DNA from: Rhodopseudomonas sp.
GTDB lineage: Bacteria; Pseudomonadota; Alphaproteobacteria; Rhizobiales; Xanthobacteraceae
Assembly (NCBI GenBank): GCA_016124795.1
Contig: WGNB01000001.1
Location: 62,001-126,000, forward strand
Reading direction: 5' to 3'
DNA length: 64,000 nucleotides
A program made the translations under genes and the position numbers. Below are positions 52,439 through 60,467 of this stretch, in pieces (position 1 is the first letter of the stretch; the number at the start of each line of letters is the position of its first letter). Below the pieces are notes generated by a model that was given only the letters and a program-made list of their open reading frames with translations, was not told the origin of the DNA and searched no databases.

Positions 52439-53239
52439 GTGTCGGAAGTCGAAGCTGCCCCACTGGCGCTGCCAGGCAAACGGCCGCGCCGTTTGCCGCC
52501 GTCCTTGCGCATCGGCGTGATGCAGGTCGTCCTGCTCGTCGTGTTGCTGGCGGTCTGGGAAGCGGCAGTTCGTCTGGGTTGGATCGCGGTCTATCTCTAT
52601 GGCCAGCCGAGCGGCATCTATACCAAAGCAATTGGCATGATCGGCAGCGGCGAGTTGCTGCGCGATTCGGCGTTGACCGCCGGCGAGGCGATTGCCGGCT
52701 TTCTTATCGGCACTCTGTTCGGCAGCATCGTCGGTCTGGCGCTGTGGCTGTTTCCGACCGGTGCGGCGGTGTTGCGGCCTTATCTCATTGCACTCAACGG
52801 TCTGCCGAAAATCGCTTTGGCGCCGCTGATTATCGTCTGGTTCGGTATCGATCTGTCGTCGAAGATCGCCATCGCGACCATCATTACCTTTATCGTCGCG
52901 GTCATCACCGCGCAGCAAGGCGCCAAGGAAGTCGATAGCGATCTCGTCAAGCTGATGCGCTCGCTCGGCGCGAGCCGGTTCAAGACCTGGCGTGCGGTGA
53001 TCATTCCGGGCGCGATGCCGTGGATCGTGTCGGCCTTCCGCCTCAATGTCGGTTTTGCGCTGATCGGCGCCGTGGTCGGCGAATATATCGCGTCGAAAGA
53101 AGGGCTCGGCTACCGGATCTACTATGCCGGTGTGCTCTACGATCTCAACGCGGTCTGGGTCGGTATCGCGGCTTTGATGGCCGTGGCGTTGCTGATGTAT
53201 GGCGCCATCGACCTGATCGAAAAGCGGTTGCGGTTTTAG
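52439..53239 (+). CDS. ABC transporter permease (SsuC/TauC type)
   Basis: Permease of 266 residues, about six helices, with the EAA loop GASRFKTWRAVIIPGAMPWI. GTG start, 1 nt after the rutC stop. Inserted between rutC and rutD, so the transporter and the hydrolytic enzymes are one transcription unit. Partners: binding protein at 50290 and ATPase at 54075. Confidence 0.9.
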   Translation: MSEVEAAPLALPGKRPRRLPPSLRIGVMQVVLLVVLLAVWEAAVRLGWIAVYLYGQPSGIYTKAIGMIGSGELLRDSALTAGEAIAGFLIGTLFGSIVGLALWLFPTGAAVLRPYLIALNGLPKIALAPLIIVWFGIDLSSKIAIATIITFIVAVITAQQGAKEVDSDLVKLMRSLGASRFKTWRAVIIPGAMPWIVSAFRLNVGFALIGAVVGEYIASKEGLGYRIYYAGVLYDLNAVWVGIAALMAVALLMYGAIDLIEKRLRF

Positions 53240-53277
53240 CTCCCGACAGTCCGTCACTTCAAAAGACAAGAGACCTT

Positions 53278-54078
53278 ATGCCTTACGCCAGCGGCGGCGA
53301 TGCCGATATCTATTACGAGAGTTACGGCGCGGGAACCCCGATCGTGTTGTCGGCCGGCATGGGCGGCAGTGGCTCGTTCTGGACGCCGCAGGTCGAGACG
53401 CTGGCCAAACGGCATCGGGTCGTCTGCTACGATCATGTCGGCACGGGACGGAGCAAGGCCGCGTCGGTGCGACCGCGCAGCATCGCCGGTATGGCTGACG
53501 ATATCGTTCAGGTCATGGACGCCGCCGGGATCGACGCCGCGCATATGGTCGGTCATGCGATCGGCGGCATCGTCGGCATCGAGATGGCGACGCGGCATCC
53601 CAAACGGATGCGCAGCTTGACCGTCGTTAACGGTTGGGGCCGCGCCGATGCTTATCTGCGGCGGTGTTTCGAGGTTCGCAAGCAGATCCTCAATGCATCG
53701 GGCGCGCAGGCTTATGTCCGCGCGCAGCCGTTGTTTCTTTACCCGCCGCAATGGATCGCTGAAAACATCGCCGCGCTGGAGCAGGACGAAGCGCATATGG
53801 TGGCGCATTTTCCGCCGGTCGCGACCATGAACCAGCGGATCGATATGTTCCTGGCTTTTGACGCCAGCCCGAATCTGCCGGCAATCGCGCTACCGACCTT
53901 GCTGGCCTCGGCGCGTGACGACAGTCTGGTGCCGGCTTATCTCAGCCGCCAACTGGCGGAGGCGATACCGGGCGCGCAATTGCGCGAGGTGGAGTGGGGC
54001 GCGCACGCTTTCACCGCGGTGACGCCGGCGGTGTTCAATGACATGGTGCTGACGTTCTGTGGGGAGGTCGACGGATGA
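53278..54078 (+). CDS. rutD: RutD homologue (alpha/beta hydrolase, aminoacrylate hydrolase type)
   Basis: 266-residue alpha/beta hydrolase with several RutD-specific blocks: GMGGSGSFWTPQ, VVCYDHVGTGRS, VGHAIGGIVG (the nucleophile position is Ala, as in known RutD), VNGWGRADAYLRRCFEVR and AQPLFLYP. RutD accelerates hydrolysis of aminoacrylate to malonic semialdehyde and ammonia. ATG 53278 chosen because the conserved part starts there; the frame is open further upstream within the permease gene. Its stop overlaps the ATPase start (ATGA). Confidence 0.92.
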   Translation: MPYASGGDADIYYESYGAGTPIVLSAGMGGSGSFWTPQVETLAKRHRVVCYDHVGTGRSKAASVRPRSIAGMADDIVQVMDAAGIDAAHMVGHAIGGIVGIEMATRHPKRMRSLTVVNGWGRADAYLRRCFEVRKQILNASGAQAYVRAQPLFLYPPQWIAENIAALEQDEAHMVAHFPPVATMNQRIDMFLAFDASPNLPAIALPTLLASARDDSLVPAYLSRQLAEAIPGAQLREVEWGAHAFTAVTPAVFNDMVLTFCGEVDG

Positions 54079-54905
54079 GCGGCACGAGGCAAACGGGCGC
54101 GACGGCCGCCGACGGCGGCCCTGTTACCATCCTCAAGGCGGACAATGTCGGCATGACCTTCGGTGAAGGTGCCGGTACCGTCGAGGCTATCCGCAAGGTC
54201 GATTTCGAGCTGTTCAAGGGCGAGACGCTCGCGATTGTCGGGCCGTCCGGCTGCGGCAAGTCGACCTTGTTCAATGCGATTGCCGGCTTGCTGCCGCCGA
54301 CGCGCGGCCATGTCGAGCTGGCCGGGCGGCGGGTTCACGATGCCGTCGGTCACGTCGGCTATATGTTGCAGAAAGACCTGCTGCTGCCCTGGCGATCGGT
54401 GATCGATAATGTCGTACTGGGACTTGAAGTGCGTGGCGCACCAAAATCGAAATCGCGTGCCATTGCGATGGACCTGATCAAGGCTTACGGCCTGTCCGGG
54501 TTCGAATATGCCCGGCCGGCGACGCTGTCGGGCGGCATGCGGCAGCGGGTGGCGATCATGCGCACGCTGGCTTTCGACCCGGAAGTGATTCTGCTCGACG
54601 AGCCTTTTTCGGCGCTCGATTTCCAGACCCGGCTTCTGCTGCAAGCCGATGTGTCGCGCATTATCGCCGAACGCGGCAAGAGCGCGATTCTGGTAACCCA
54701 CGATATCGGTGAGGCGATCGCGATGGCCGATCGCGTGCTGGTGCTCAGCGCGCGCCCGGCAACCGTCCGTGCCCTTCATGTTATCGACCTGCCCAAGGCT
54801 GGACGCGATCCGGTGGCGCTGCGGACCGATGCGACCTTCCAGGCTTATTTCGCCAGGATCTGGGCCGATCTGGAAATGCCGCCGGCAACGGCCAACGTCG
54901 CATAA
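54075..54905 (+). CDS. ABC transporter ATP-binding protein (SsuB/TauB type)
   Basis: ATPase of 276 residues: Walker A GPSGCGKST near residue 57, LSGGMRQ near 152, Walker B VILLDEPFSALD and VTHD. Coupled to rutD by a 4-nt overlap. Its sequence parallels the ATPase at 4122 (shared MLQKDLLLPWR and GGMRQR), showing that both importers belong to one subfamily. Last gene of the operon. Confidence 0.92.
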   Translation: MSGTRQTGATAADGGPVTILKADNVGMTFGEGAGTVEAIRKVDFELFKGETLAIVGPSGCGKSTLFNAIAGLLPPTRGHVELAGRRVHDAVGHVGYMLQKDLLLPWRSVIDNVVLGLEVRGAPKSKSRAIAMDLIKAYGLSGFEYARPATLSGGMRQRVAIMRTLAFDPEVILLDEPFSALDFQTRLLLQADVSRIIAERGKSAILVTHDIGEAIAMADRVLVLSARPATVRALHVIDLPKAGRDPVALRTDATFQAYFARIWADLEMPPATANVA

Positions 54906-54914
54906 GGCGTGACG

Positions 54915-55817
54915 TTAGCCGGTGTGGCGCTCATGATCGTCCGCCGCATAGAGCGCATCGAGGCCGGCGCGGTAGTTCGGATATTGCAGCGTCAGCCTTA
55001 ACTCGCTTTTGATTTTTCTGTTCGAAGCCCGTTTGCATTCGTCATAGAAGCTGCGCGCCATTGGCGACATCGTGGCGGCGACGTCGTTAAATGCTTCTTC
55101 CGGCGGCGCGGGCAGGCCCAGCAATTGCGCGGCATAGGCGATGACGTCCTGCGGTGGCGAGGGTTCGTCGTCGGCGCCATTGAAGATACCGGCCGCGCCG
55201 AGCGTGAATGCCGCGTCGATCATCGCGGCAATGTCAGCGACATGGATTCGGTTGAATACCTGGTTGGGTTTGACGATCCGGCGGGCCTGGCCGCGGACAA
55301 CTGAAACCAGCGCATTGCGGCCGGGTCCGTAGATGCCGGCCAGACGCAGGATTGTCACCGGACATTCAACGGCGCGGCCGAAATCGAGCCAGGCGTTTTC
55401 GGCCGCGATCCGATCTTGGCCACGTTCCGACGTCGGGCGAAGGGCGGCGGTCTCGTCGATCCAGGCGCCGCCATAGTCGCCGTAAACGCTGAGGCTTGAG
55501 AGATAGACGACAGCGCGGGGCGATAGGGCCCGTGTTGTATCGGTATCCAGAACGGCGCGTGCTATCGTGGCCGTTTGAGCTGGCGGCGCCGATACCAGCC
55601 AGTCGGCGCCGACCGGCATGGCCGCCATCAACTCATGAGTCGACTGGCCGCCAAAGACAAAGCCGGTGACCGGTGCGTCGGCGATGGCCAGAGCTTTTTG
55701 CCTTGCCATGGAACGGACGGTGCCGTTGATGCGGGCGAACCGATGGCCATAGGCGGTGGCATAGGTTGATGCCGAATAGCCGAGGCCGATACAGAAAAGA
55801 TTGCGGTCCAAAGTCAT
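54915..55817 (-). CDS. NAD(P)-binding epimerase-like SDR (YeeZ-like)
   Basis: Atypical extended SDR of 300 residues. Nucleotide-binding FCIGLGYSAS near residue 6-15, a YLSSLSVYGDYGG stretch, LRLAGIYGPGRNAL and a cofactor-facing NRIHVADIA. The classical YxxxK is not evident, as in YeeZ-type proteins. Function unassigned. ATG 55817 chosen over a TTG at 55832. Converges on the ATPase gene with 9 nt between them. Confidence 0.75.
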   Translation of the reverse strand: MTLDRNLFCIGLGYSASTYATAYGHRFARINGTVRSMARQKALAIADAPVTGFVFGGQSTHELMAAMPVGADWLVSAPPAQTATIARAVLDTDTTRALSPRAVVYLSSLSVYGDYGGAWIDETAALRPTSERGQDRIAAENAWLDFGRAVECPVTILRLAGIYGPGRNALVSVVRGQARRIVKPNQVFNRIHVADIAAMIDAAFTLGAAGIFNGADDEPSPPQDVIAYAAQLLGLPAPPEEAFNDVAATMSPMARSFYDECKRASNRKIKSELRLTLQYPNYRAGLDALYAADDHERHTG

Positions 55818-55955
55818 GCTTGTCACGGACAATTGATCGTGGCGCGGTGCGGTCGTTTTGTTCGATGGGGCAGCCCGGGTCGCGTTCGGTGACGGCCTCT
55901 CATTTTGTCGATGGTTGACGATAGGGTGAGCGCCGAATGCGTCAATCCAGTAAGG

Positions 55956-56243
55956 CTATGAGGTGGATTGGCAGGGGTACGGCGGCTGCTTTTCAACAGG
56001 TCTTTTCGTGGTGGCCGGGGCGAGGTTGCCAAGGGCGTCGAGGTCCACGTCGGATATTGGTTCAGCCTGCCGGGCTGCCGCGTGATATCCAGTCATCGGT
56101 ATGATGAGGGGCCAAGGCATGATAATGGTATGCCATAGGTCGTCGAAGACATCGTCTGTGGTTTTCGGCTTATACTCGAATTCGATCTGGCTGGTTTCTC
56201 GTTTCGATTGCTCCGCTGTCCCGGTATCTCCGGCAACAGGCAT
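55956..56243 (-). CDS. Small hypothetical protein
   Basis: A 95-residue frame starting at ATG 56243, with GAGG five nt upstream. It has no recognised domain. Charged N-terminus (QSKRETSQIEFEYKPKTTDD), a central hydrophobic stretch (TIIMPWPLIIPM) and a Pro/Lys-rich tail. Codon use looks like surrounding genes. It could be a real gene or a chance frame in the 482-nt gap between the SDR and MFS genes. Confidence 0.4.
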   Translation of the reverse strand: MPVAGDTGTAEQSKRETSQIEFEYKPKTTDDVFDDLWHTIIMPWPLIIPMTGYHAAARQAEPISDVDLDALGNLAPATTKRPVEKQPPYPCQSTS

Positions 56244-56299
56244 CCGGACCTCGCGTCAGGCTGCTATCGTGCCGGAATAAGCTCTAGTCTTGGAATCAT

Positions 56300-57565
56300 A
56301 TGACCAATAGAAGTTATCTCCTTGGCGTGCTGGTTGCATTTGCGACTCTCAATCAGCTCGACCGGCAATTGATGGCCATCCTGCTCGAACCCATTCGTCA
56401 GGAATTTTCTTTTTCCGATGTCGAACTTGGTCTGCTGTCCGGTGCGGCCTTTGCGGTGCTCTATGCCGTATTGAGTATTCCGGCGGCGGTCTGGGCGGGG
56501 CGGGGCAGCCGGCGCAATCTGATTGCGGCAGCCGGCGCGGTGTGGGGTGCGACGACGCTCTTGATCGGTTTTGCCCACTCGTTCTGGCAGTTGCTGCTGG
56601 GCCGTATCGGCACCGGCATCGGCGAAGCAGGGGCGATGCCGGCGTCGCACTCGATCATCTCCGACTTATATGCGCCGCACGAGCGCGCCGGCGCGATGTC
56701 GGTCTGGGCGATGGGCAGCAATCTCGGGGTCTTCGTGGCCTTTTTGATCGGGGGCTATCTCGGTCATCGCTATGGCTGGCGGGTTGCCTTCATCAGCGCC
56801 GGTTGTGCGACCTGCCTCGTATCGCTGTTGACCTTCGTGACGGTCCGCGAGCCGGAGCGTCAAGACGACGCTCGCAGCGCGGCATTGCGTCACGGTCCGA
56901 GCGCCGCGCTGTTGCGCGAGGCGGCCGTGACCATGTGGTCGGACAGCGCGATCCGCCATACCGTGATCGGCTCAACCATTATTGCCGTGATCAGCTATGG
57001 TGCGGTGACATGGCTGCCGTCCTTCCTGTTGCGTTCGCACGGGCTCACTTTGCCGATCGCCGGCACCTATTTGGCGGTCGTGATCGGGCTCGGTGGCGCA
57101 TTCGGCACTTATATCGGCGGTCGACTGACCGACCGGCTTCGCCGGCGCGATATCGGCTGGTCGCTTTGGTTCGTCGCGCTGGTTTATGTCGCGACGCGGC
57201 CGTTCAGCATCTATTTTTATCTGAGCAGCGATACGCTCTCGGCGCTGGCCGCTTTCGTGCTGCCGGCAATGGTCGGCGCGCTCTATCTCGGCCCCGCGAT
57301 TGCCGCTTTGCATAACCGGATATCGCCGGCGCTGCGGCCGGCGGTTTCGGCGATCTTTCTGATGCTGGTCAATCTGATCGGGCTTGGCCTCGGACCGGTC
57401 CTGGTCGGCATGATGAGCGAATGGTTGTTTGGCCACTCGTCGAACGCGTTGGGGCTTGCGCTTGCGACGCTGCAAATCGGCAGCCTGTGGGGCAGTGCGC
57501 ATTTTCTGATCGCCGGCTGGCGTTTGAGCCGAGCGGCGCGTGTTTCGGCGGAAAGTGCCGTCTGA
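56300..57565 (+). CDS. MFS transporter (spinster-like)
   Basis: A major facilitator of 421 residues with 12 helices. First helix TLNQLDRQLMAI, a motif of the spinster-like organic anion transporters, motif A-like WAGRGSRR and RIGTGIGEAGAMPASHSIISDLY. Sugar-phosphate, lipid or organic anion substrate is possible; no operon partner gives a clue. Converges on the TetR gene with 34 nt between them. Confidence 0.87.
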   Translation: MTNRSYLLGVLVAFATLNQLDRQLMAILLEPIRQEFSFSDVELGLLSGAAFAVLYAVLSIPAAVWAGRGSRRNLIAAAGAVWGATTLLIGFAHSFWQLLLGRIGTGIGEAGAMPASHSIISDLYAPHERAGAMSVWAMGSNLGVFVAFLIGGYLGHRYGWRVAFISAGCATCLVSLLTFVTVREPERQDDARSAALRHGPSAALLREAAVTMWSDSAIRHTVIGSTIIAVISYGAVTWLPSFLLRSHGLTLPIAGTYLAVVIGLGGAFGTYIGGRLTDRLRRRDIGWSLWFVALVYVATRPFSIYFYLSSDTLSALAAFVLPAMVGALYLGPAIAALHNRISPALRPAVSAIFLMLVNLIGLGLGPVLVGMMSEWLFGHSSNALGLALATLQIGSLWGSAHFLIAGWRLSRAARVSAESAV

Positions 57566-57599
57566 ACCGTGACGGCGCTGACGGCCGCCGTTTTGTCGC

Positions 57600-58199
57600 T
57601 TAGTGCGGCAGGATCGCGCAGCAGGCGCGGTCGGCAACATCGGCGGCCGAGGCATCGCGCGTGATCAGGGCCATCACGATCGCGCCGTCAATGACCAGAC
57701 CGAGCGTATGGGCGACCTGTTCGGCTTCCGGGATGCCGGCCTCGCTGCATAGCGCCGTCAACCGGTCCAGCACGATGCTTTTGTGAGCGATAGCCAGCCG
57801 GCGCATCCGGTCGTCGGCTTTATCGGACTCGCCGACGGCGTTGATGAAAGGACAGCCAAAAAAGTCGTCGCGACTGAACCAGATCTTCAGCGCCGGGCCG
57901 ATCCGCGCCAGCCGCTCGCGCGCCGAGCCGCCGGGGCCGTCGATTGAGGTCAGAAACCAGCTGCGCCAGCTCTGGCCTTCGCGGTCGAGCACCGCTTCGA
58001 CCAGGCCGTCCTTCGATCCGAACAGCTTGTAGAGCGTGGTCTTGGCGGTGCCGGCGGCCTCAATGATCGCGTCGACGCCGACCGAGTTGATGCCATAGCG
58101 GCAGAACAGGGTGCGGGCGCTTTCGATCAGGCGTTCGCGCGGCGGCGACCGCAGGTCGGGCTCGGGCCGTTCGATTTCAATCGGGGCTGCAATCGTCAT
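57600..58199 (-). CDS. TetR-family transcriptional repressor
   Basis: TetR regulator of 199 residues. HTH at about residues 25-60 (LFCRYGINSVGVDAIIEAAGTAKTTLYKLFGSKDGLVEAVL), then a helical ligand domain. Divergent from the OsmC-like operon. Two copies of the same 16-bp pseudo-palindrome lie upstream, one near its own start and one at the target promoter, so it is probably autoregulated and represses the operon until a ligand binds. The ligand might be a thiol, hydrophobic peroxide or sulfur compound (inference from target genes). Confidence 0.92.
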   Translation of the reverse strand: MTIAAPIEIERPEPDLRSPPRERLIESARTLFCRYGINSVGVDAIIEAAGTAKTTLYKLFGSKDGLVEAVLDREGQSWRSWFLTSIDGPGGSARERLARIGPALKIWFSRDDFFGCPFINAVGESDKADDRMRRLAIAHKSIVLDRLTALCSEAGIPEAEQVAHTLGLVIDGAIVMALITRDASAADVADRACCAILPH

Positions 58200-58241
58200 C
58201 AGGATGAAATACTGCCGCCGCCGCCAAACTGCAATTGGAAA

Positions 58242-58257
58242 ACAGAACAGTCTGTAG
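58242..58257. promoter_or_regulatory. TetR-type operator 1 (tetR promoter)
   Basis: ACAGAACAGTCTGTAG, an ACAGA...TCTGT inverted repeat, 43 nt upstream of the TetR start. Differs from operator 2 at a single base. Confidence 0.75.
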
Positions 58258-58397
58258 GCACGAATTCGTCGATAAATGGAGGTTTTGGCGCGCGATCAGG
58301 CAGTGGTGGCCCGATTTGACTGCAAAGCCGTCATGCCGTCGGCGCGGCCTCATCCCAGCCCTTATTGATTCATCAGCGATTTTTGCATCGCACAAGA

Positions 58398-58414
58398 TTG
58401 GCACGCTTCCTGCT
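58398..58414 (+). promoter_or_regulatory. Sigma-54-like promoter of OsmC operon
   Basis: TTGGCACG, four bases, then CTGCT, with GG (58400-58401) and GC (58412-58413) exactly 10 nt apart. One mismatch to consensus (C for T in TTGC). Predicted transcription start near 58425 falls inside operator 2. Leader about 53 nt with GGAGAGGAGA before the OsmC start. Confidence 0.6.
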
Positions 58415-58417
58415 AAT

Positions 58418-58433
58418 ACAGAACGGTCTGTAG
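58418..58433. promoter_or_regulatory. TetR-type operator 2 (OsmC operon)
   Basis: ACAGAACGGTCTGTAG, one base different from operator 1, 161 nt apart centre to centre is about 176. It overlaps the predicted transcription start and would block initiation or promoter opening when occupied. Confidence 0.75.
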
Positions 58434-58477
58434 CTTTTTGTGCCGCCGGGACACAGCGGCGAGGAGAGGAGATTTCG

Positions 58478-59050
58478 ATGACCAAAGTCGCCACCGCCAT
58501 GACGGGGTGTCTGACACCCGACACCAAGCCGGCCCTGACCGGCTGCCTGGCCCCGATCGACAAGCAGGGCCTTGAGGACCTGATCGCCAAGGGCAAAGCC
58601 GACCCGACCGTGATCAAGACCTTGAAGTGCAAGACTGTCGCTGAAGGCCGCTTCCGGCACCTCAACTTCATCCGCGCGCTGCCGCCTTACATTGTCGACG
58701 AACCGCCGGGTCTGCTCGGCGACGACACGGCGCCGAACCCCTCGGAAGCCTCATTGGCCGCGCTCGGCTCCTGCCTGGCCGTTGGCATCCATGCCAACGC
58801 GGTCGCCCGTGGCATCACCGTCTACAAGCTCGAAATCGAACTGGAAGGCGACCTCAATATCACCGGTGTCTGGGGTACCGGCGATCTGTCGGAAAAGCCG
58901 GTCGGTTTCACCGACGTTCGCGCCAAGGTGACATTCGAAGCCGACATGCCGCGCGCGGATATCGAAGCGCTGATCGCGCATTCGCGGGCCTGGTCGCCGG
59001 TCGCCAACACTTTCTCGCGGCCGGTCAATCTCGAGGTCTCATTGGCCTGA
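58478..59050 (+). CDS. OsmC-family protein
   Basis: OsmC/Ohr-like redox protein of 190 residues. The C-terminal Cys motif LAALGSCLAVGIHANA is present; the other usual Cys of the pair is not obvious, although extra Cys occur near the N-terminus (TGCL twice, LKCKT). N-terminal extension of about 45 residues beyond OsmC proper includes a repeated TGCL motif (positions about 10 and 22). Members reduce organic hydroperoxides or bind thiols; a subset works beside sulfurtransferases. First gene of the operon with GGAGAGGAGA upstream. Confidence 0.88.
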   Translation: MTKVATAMTGCLTPDTKPALTGCLAPIDKQGLEDLIAKGKADPTVIKTLKCKTVAEGRFRHLNFIRALPPYIVDEPPGLLGDDTAPNPSEASLAALGSCLAVGIHANAVARGITVYKLEIELEGDLNITGVWGTGDLSEKPVGFTDVRAKVTFEADMPRADIEALIAHSRAWSPVANTFSRPVNLEVSLA

Positions 59051-59114
59051 GCGATTTGTCTGGCCTGAGCGGCCGGCGCCGGCCTCCTGCAACCCTTCAG
59101 TGATGAGAGCATAA

Positions 59115-60239
59115 ATGTTGGACACACAAACGGTGATGAGAAGCAAGGCGAGGCCTGGCGCGGATGTTGTCGAAGCCGTTCGTGTGGTCTCCGCCCGCGA
59201 ACTCCCGTCCTTGGTCAACCAGATCGATGTTGAAGGTTATTATCCGGAAAGTGTGATGCGCGAATACGGGCGTCTCGGCGCTTATGCGCATCACCTGCCG
59301 GGCGCGACCGATAACGTCGATCTGCTGACCTCGATCAATGCGATGGCGGCGGCTGGCGAGCACTGCCTGTCGACATCGTTCTGCATGTGGTGTCAGGACG
59401 CGCTCGGCTGGTACATTTTCGCATCCGACAACAAGGCCCTGAAGATCGGCGTCGGTGCGAAAGTTGCCGACGGTGAAATTCTCGGCGGCACGGCGCTGTC
59501 TAACCCGATGAAGGCGCTGTTCGGCATCGAGCCGATGCGGCTCAAGGGCAAGGCGGTCGAGGGCGGCTATGTCGTCAAGGGGCTGTTGCCTTACGTTTCC
59601 AACCTCGGCGCCGATCACTATTTTGGCGGCATCTTCGAGGTCGAGGACGGCGCCGCCAAGCGCAATGTCATGGCGATCATCCCTTGTGCGTCCGAGGGCT
59701 TGACGCTGGCCGAGAACACCAGGTTCACCGCGCTCGACGGTACCCGTACCTTCTGCGTGCAGATGCGTGATGTGTTTGTTCCCGAGTCGCTGGTGATCGC
59801 GGACCCCGCAGAAACTTACGTGAAGCGCATTCGCGCCGGCTTTGTGTTGTTGCAGGCCGGTATGGCTTTCGGCCTGATCCGCGATTGCATTCGCCTGATC
59901 GAGCAGACCAAGGGACCATTGGGGCACGTTAACAAATATCTCGAAATCCAACCCGAACAACTGTCCGAACAACTTGCCGGTATGGAAGCGGCGGTCGCCA
60001 AGCTCTGCGCTACCCCGTTCGAAACCGATGTCGGCTATTGGCGCGCGGTGCTTGAAGCGCGGCTTGCTGCCGGCGAAGCCTCGGTGGCCGCCGCGCATGC
60101 GGCGATGCTTCATTGCGGCGCGCGCGGCTATGTCGCCAATGCGCCGGCGCAACGCAGGCTGCGCGAAGCCTATTTCGTCGCCATCGTGACGCCGGCGACC
60201 AAGCAGTTGCGCAAAATGCTCGCCGACATGGCGCATTGA
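59115..60239 (+). CDS. Acyl-CoA dehydrogenase-fold flavoprotein (DszC/SfnC-like candidate)
   Basis: A 374-residue protein of the acyl-CoA dehydrogenase superfamily. Flavin-binding segments resemble the middle beta domain (GGTALSNPMKAL, GGYVVKGLLPYVSN) and the C-terminal helical domain (FGLIRDCIRLI, GARGYVANAPAQRRLREAYF). The region for the catalytic Glu and CoA binding looks unlike true dehydrogenases, so I favour the reduced-flavin monooxygenase branch that includes DszC and SfnC, which act on organosulfur compounds. Situated between OsmC and a rhodanese, supporting a sulfur role. Not a firm assignment. Confidence 0.75.
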   Translation: MLDTQTVMRSKARPGADVVEAVRVVSARELPSLVNQIDVEGYYPESVMREYGRLGAYAHHLPGATDNVDLLTSINAMAAAGEHCLSTSFCMWCQDALGWYIFASDNKALKIGVGAKVADGEILGGTALSNPMKALFGIEPMRLKGKAVEGGYVVKGLLPYVSNLGADHYFGGIFEVEDGAAKRNVMAIIPCASEGLTLAENTRFTALDGTRTFCVQMRDVFVPESLVIADPAETYVKRIRAGFVLLQAGMAFGLIRDCIRLIEQTKGPLGHVNKYLEIQPEQLSEQLAGMEAAVAKLCATPFETDVGYWRAVLEARLAAGEASVAAAHAAMLHCGARGYVANAPAQRRLREAYFVAIVTPATKQLRKMLADMAH

Positions 60240-60375
60240 TCGACGTGCGGCGTCGTCGCAGGCGCGCAGTCAATCGAGACCAAGGTTCAGCGATGGATTA
60301 CGGAAAGGAGAGACATTCGATCACGGGAACGGAGACTGATTCTTGCCAAGGTCAGTCCTCCTTTTCGCGATCACA

Positions 60376-60417
60376 ACGACGACCAAGACGACGATGACGA
60401 CGATAGCGATGACGACG
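60376..60417 (+). repeat. GAC/GAT-rich low-complexity tract
   Basis: A run of GAC and GAT triplets just upstream of the rhodanese gene, in the 228-nt gap after the flavoprotein gene. One frame reads as an Asp-rich peptide without a usable start; the opposite strand reads as a hydrophobic Val/Ile run, again without a start. I treat it as simple-sequence leader DNA. Confidence 0.6.
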
Positions 60418-60467
60418 CCCACGACTGCCGCCGGGATGTGTTGAACAATCGAGCATAGGAGCGACAA

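Noticed and set aside
58275-58367. 30-codon frame (MEVLARDQAV...) between the TetR operators
   Set aside because: No ribosome binding site, and it lies upstream of the predicted transcript start.
60293-60397. 34-codon frame beginning ATGGATTACGG
   Set aside because: Ends in an Arg run that is the simple repeat in another frame; no family or conserved feature.
60321-60460. Hydrophobic Val/Ile run on the - strand and Asp-rich peptide on the + strand
   Set aside because: Both are translations of a GAC/GAT simple-sequence tract and neither has a usable start codon with a ribosome site.
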